Made by a program: the position numbers and the translations under genes
Origin: UMGS1908 sp045588795
GTDB taxonomy: Bacteria; Bacillota; Clostridia; Christensenellales; UBA1242
Direction of reading: 5' to 3'
DNA: 6,073 bases
Assembly: GCA_045588795.1 (NCBI GenBank)
Contig: JAZNEY010000050.1
Location: 1 to 6,073, forward strand
Notes under the pieces: generated by a model
What the model saw: the letters and a program-made list of their open reading frames with translations, nothing else
Databases searched by the model: none
Told to the model about the DNA's origin: nothing
In this document: piece by piece, positions 4,611-6,073 of the stretch
Layout of the letters: each line of letters opens with the position of its first letter
How positions within the stretch are numbered: position 1 is the first letter of the stretch

Positions 4611-6073
4611 ATGACAGATCTAATGGCTTTAAACAGCGGAAATTATGACGACTCGAAAAATGCTCAGCAAGCAGTTGTTGATGCAGAAGATTGGTGCAGT
4701 GAGATTTATCAAGACATTGTGCAAAACAAAAAAAGACTCGTGTTTATATCTGGTGCGTCAAGTTCCGGTAAAGGAACAAATGCTAAACTTTTGGTTGCTT
4801 ACCTTGCCGAGCGTGGTATTCGTGGACTTCATGTGGAGGCTGATATGTACTACAAGGGTGTGGCACGAACAATTACTGAAAAGGTTATTCAACAACCAGA
4901 ATTTAGAAAGTATGCTTCAAGTTGCTCGGATATCTATAGGGCCTTGCTTTCAGTTAATAAGTATGACAAACTGGAAGATAAGTTTAAGAAAGAAAATATT
5001 GCTCCAATAGTACAAAAGTTGGGTGCAATAGTTGGACAAGAAGATGCTCCAATCGTTCTTCGTGCATTGTATAATCAATATCTAAACATTAACTTTGATG
5101 AACCAACGACTTGCAGATTTCGTGACATTGAAAAAGATTTAAAGGCTTTACTTCAAGGCGAAAAAGTTATGCTTTCAAGTTACAGTTTCAATTTCAGTGA
5201 GTGTTTTGAAGATGTTAAACAAATAAAAGATGGCAAAGATTTTGATGTTCTAATTGCCGAGGGTCTGTATATGTTAAGGCCTGAAATTTTATATAGTTTT
5301 AATCCAAAAGATGTTGCTACGGCATTTATAGATTGTGATACACCAACTATGCTATCAAGAAGATTTTATAGGGATATTCAACTGGCAAGGACAACTATGC
5401 CTCACGAAATGACAATTACTCTTGCACTAAAAAAGGTTATGCCCGCGTTTTATACATACATTTTGCCAACCAAATCAAAAGCACAGCATATTCACTACGC
5501 AAGTTTGACACCAAAAGAAATTGAACTTAGAAAACCAAGTTCACAAATTAAGTACCCAATAACAGATGAACAATATGAAAAAATTATGAATAGTGGTTTT
5601 TACAGTACCTTGCAAGGTTTGCAAAAAGATGTATTCTTTACAGATGCAAGAGGCAGAAAACCTTTTGAAATTAGACTTCGCTCAACAGATGGCTATGTAA
5701 ATTCATTAACATTTAAAATGGGGAAAGATACAGCCAATAGGCATATAGATAATTATAATTTAAAAGATATATTTGATAGAGATGACCTTGATATGGGTGA
5801 GTTTTGTCAGTCTATGATAGATTGTGGATTTAAGTTTGACTACTCTTTCACAAAATACAGGCAAGCATATGCAGTTCAGGGGAGTGATGGAGTGTTTACT
5901 ATTAACTTAGATGACCTTGGGAAGATGGGGAAATATGTGGAAATAGATAATGCAAGTTTCTTTGACCTAAAAAGAATGGAAAAAAGGTTTGGTTTGACCG
6001 ATAAATTTACTTGTTCTTATGTAGACCGATTAAAAGAAATGGAGTCAAATCAAGAGTTGAATCAAGATAATTA
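4611..6073 (+). CDS. uridine-kinase-like P-loop kinase fused to a CYTH (triphosphate tunnel) domain, 3' end at window edge
   Basis: 487 codons are open to the last complete codon. The two leftover bases are TA, so a stop may follow at once; the charged tail (KEMESNQELNQDN) also looks like a natural end. The start is secure: AAAGGAGG lies 7 bases before the ATG. Residues about 40-300 are a uridine kinase/phosphoribulokinase-type P-loop domain. Its landmarks are Walker A GASSSGKGT (48-56), DMYYK (78-82, compare Udk DxYYxD), NFDEP (161-165), EKVMLSSYSF (184-193), AEGLYML (216-222), and the lid-like LSRRFYRDI (248-256) with VMPAFYTYILPTK (276-288). Residues about 84-158 are an insertion not found in plain Udk. 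Residues about 310-475 resemble CYTH: EIRLR (353-357), SLTFKMG (365-371), KYRQAY (415-420) and LGKMGKYVEID (436-446). The entry motif ExExK is degraded to SSQIK (310-314). CYTH domains bind triphosphates and metal ions in a beta-tunnel. The fusion resembles plant TTM1/TTM2 as I remember them, for which pyrophosphatase activity has been reported; the substrate here is unknown. It has no signal peptide or membrane segment and is probably cytoplasmic. Confidence 0.9.
   Translation, partial: MTDLMALNSGNYDDSKNAQQAVVDAEDWCSEIYQDIVQNKKRLVFISGASSSGKGTNAKLLVAYLAERGIRGLHVEADMYYKGVARTITEKVIQQPEFRKYASSCSDIYRALLSVNKYDKLEDKFKKENIAPIVQKLGAIVGQEDAPIVLRALYNQYLNINFDEPTTCRFRDIEKDLKALLQGEKVMLSSYSFNFSECFEDVKQIKDGKDFDVLIAEGLYMLRPEILYSFNPKDVATAFIDCDTPTMLSRRFYRDIQLARTTMPHEMTITLALKKVMPAFYTYILPTKSKAQHIHYASLTPKEIELRKPSSQIKYPITDEQYEKIMNSGFYSTLQGLQKDVFFTDARGRKPFEIRLRSTDGYVNSLTFKMGKDTANRHIDNYNLKDIFDRDDLDMGEFCQSMIDCGFKFDYSFTKYRQAYAVQGSDGVFTINLDDLGKMGKYVEIDNASFFDLKRMEKRFGLTDKFTCSYVDRLKEMESNQELNQDN

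Noticed and set aside
4645..5010. Plus-strand open frame of 121 codons
   Set aside because: It lies in another frame inside the kinase-CYTH gene, whose own frame carries the conserved motifs, promoter and ribosome binding site.
1..6073. CRISPR array, insertion sequence or defence operon
   Set aside because: There are no regularly spaced repeats, transposase motifs, terminal inverted repeats or known defence-gene motifs in either strand.

Overview
The window is AT-rich bacterial DNA with every gene on the + strand. Near-consensus sigma-70/SigA-type promoters, strong AAAGGAGG-type ribosome binding sites, short intergenic gaps, a GTG start and a tRNA with encoded CCA all fit a low-GC Gram-positive bacterium (Bacillota, Clostridia-like, perhaps a gut lineage). 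The secreted and membrane-anchored proteins (a single InlB-type repeat protein, a signal-peptide protein with a C-terminal anchor, and a one-membrane-segment HtrA) fit a cell with a single membrane. No species can be named from the sequence.

Layout. 34-336: small membrane-anchored protein with one InlB/Listeria-Bacteroides-type repeat. 345-373: extended -10 promoter. 418-4011: a tight three-gene set of uracil-DNA glycosylase (ung), an unrecognised secreted protein with a C-terminal membrane anchor, and a membrane-anchored HtrA-like serine protease, with gaps of 10 and 17 bases and no obvious internal promoter. 4032-4060: consensus promoter for a stand-alone acyl carrier protein gene (4091-4324), which is followed by a terminator-like hairpin (4340-4385). 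4407-4482: tRNA-Thr(CGT), followed at once by its own terminator (4484-4515). 4555-4584: another consensus promoter, with a 10-bp-phased direct repeat in its spacer. It drives a gene (4611 to the window end) that encodes a uridine-kinase-like P-loop domain fused to a CYTH (triphosphate tunnel) domain.

How the genes fit together. The 418-4011 set pairs DNA repair with two cell-surface proteins, one of them a quality-control protease, so it may be an envelope or stress unit. The link between ung and the other two is positional only. The ACP gene and the tRNA are housekeeping genes.

The most notable item is the last gene. Its order of parts (uridine-kinase-like domain, then a CYTH domain with a degraded ExExK motif, then a short helical tail) matches the architecture I recall for plant TTM1/TTM2 proteins rather than ordinary bacterial uridine kinase or stand-alone CYTH enzymes. 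It is open to the last complete codon, and the window's last two bases (TA) could be the start of its stop codon.
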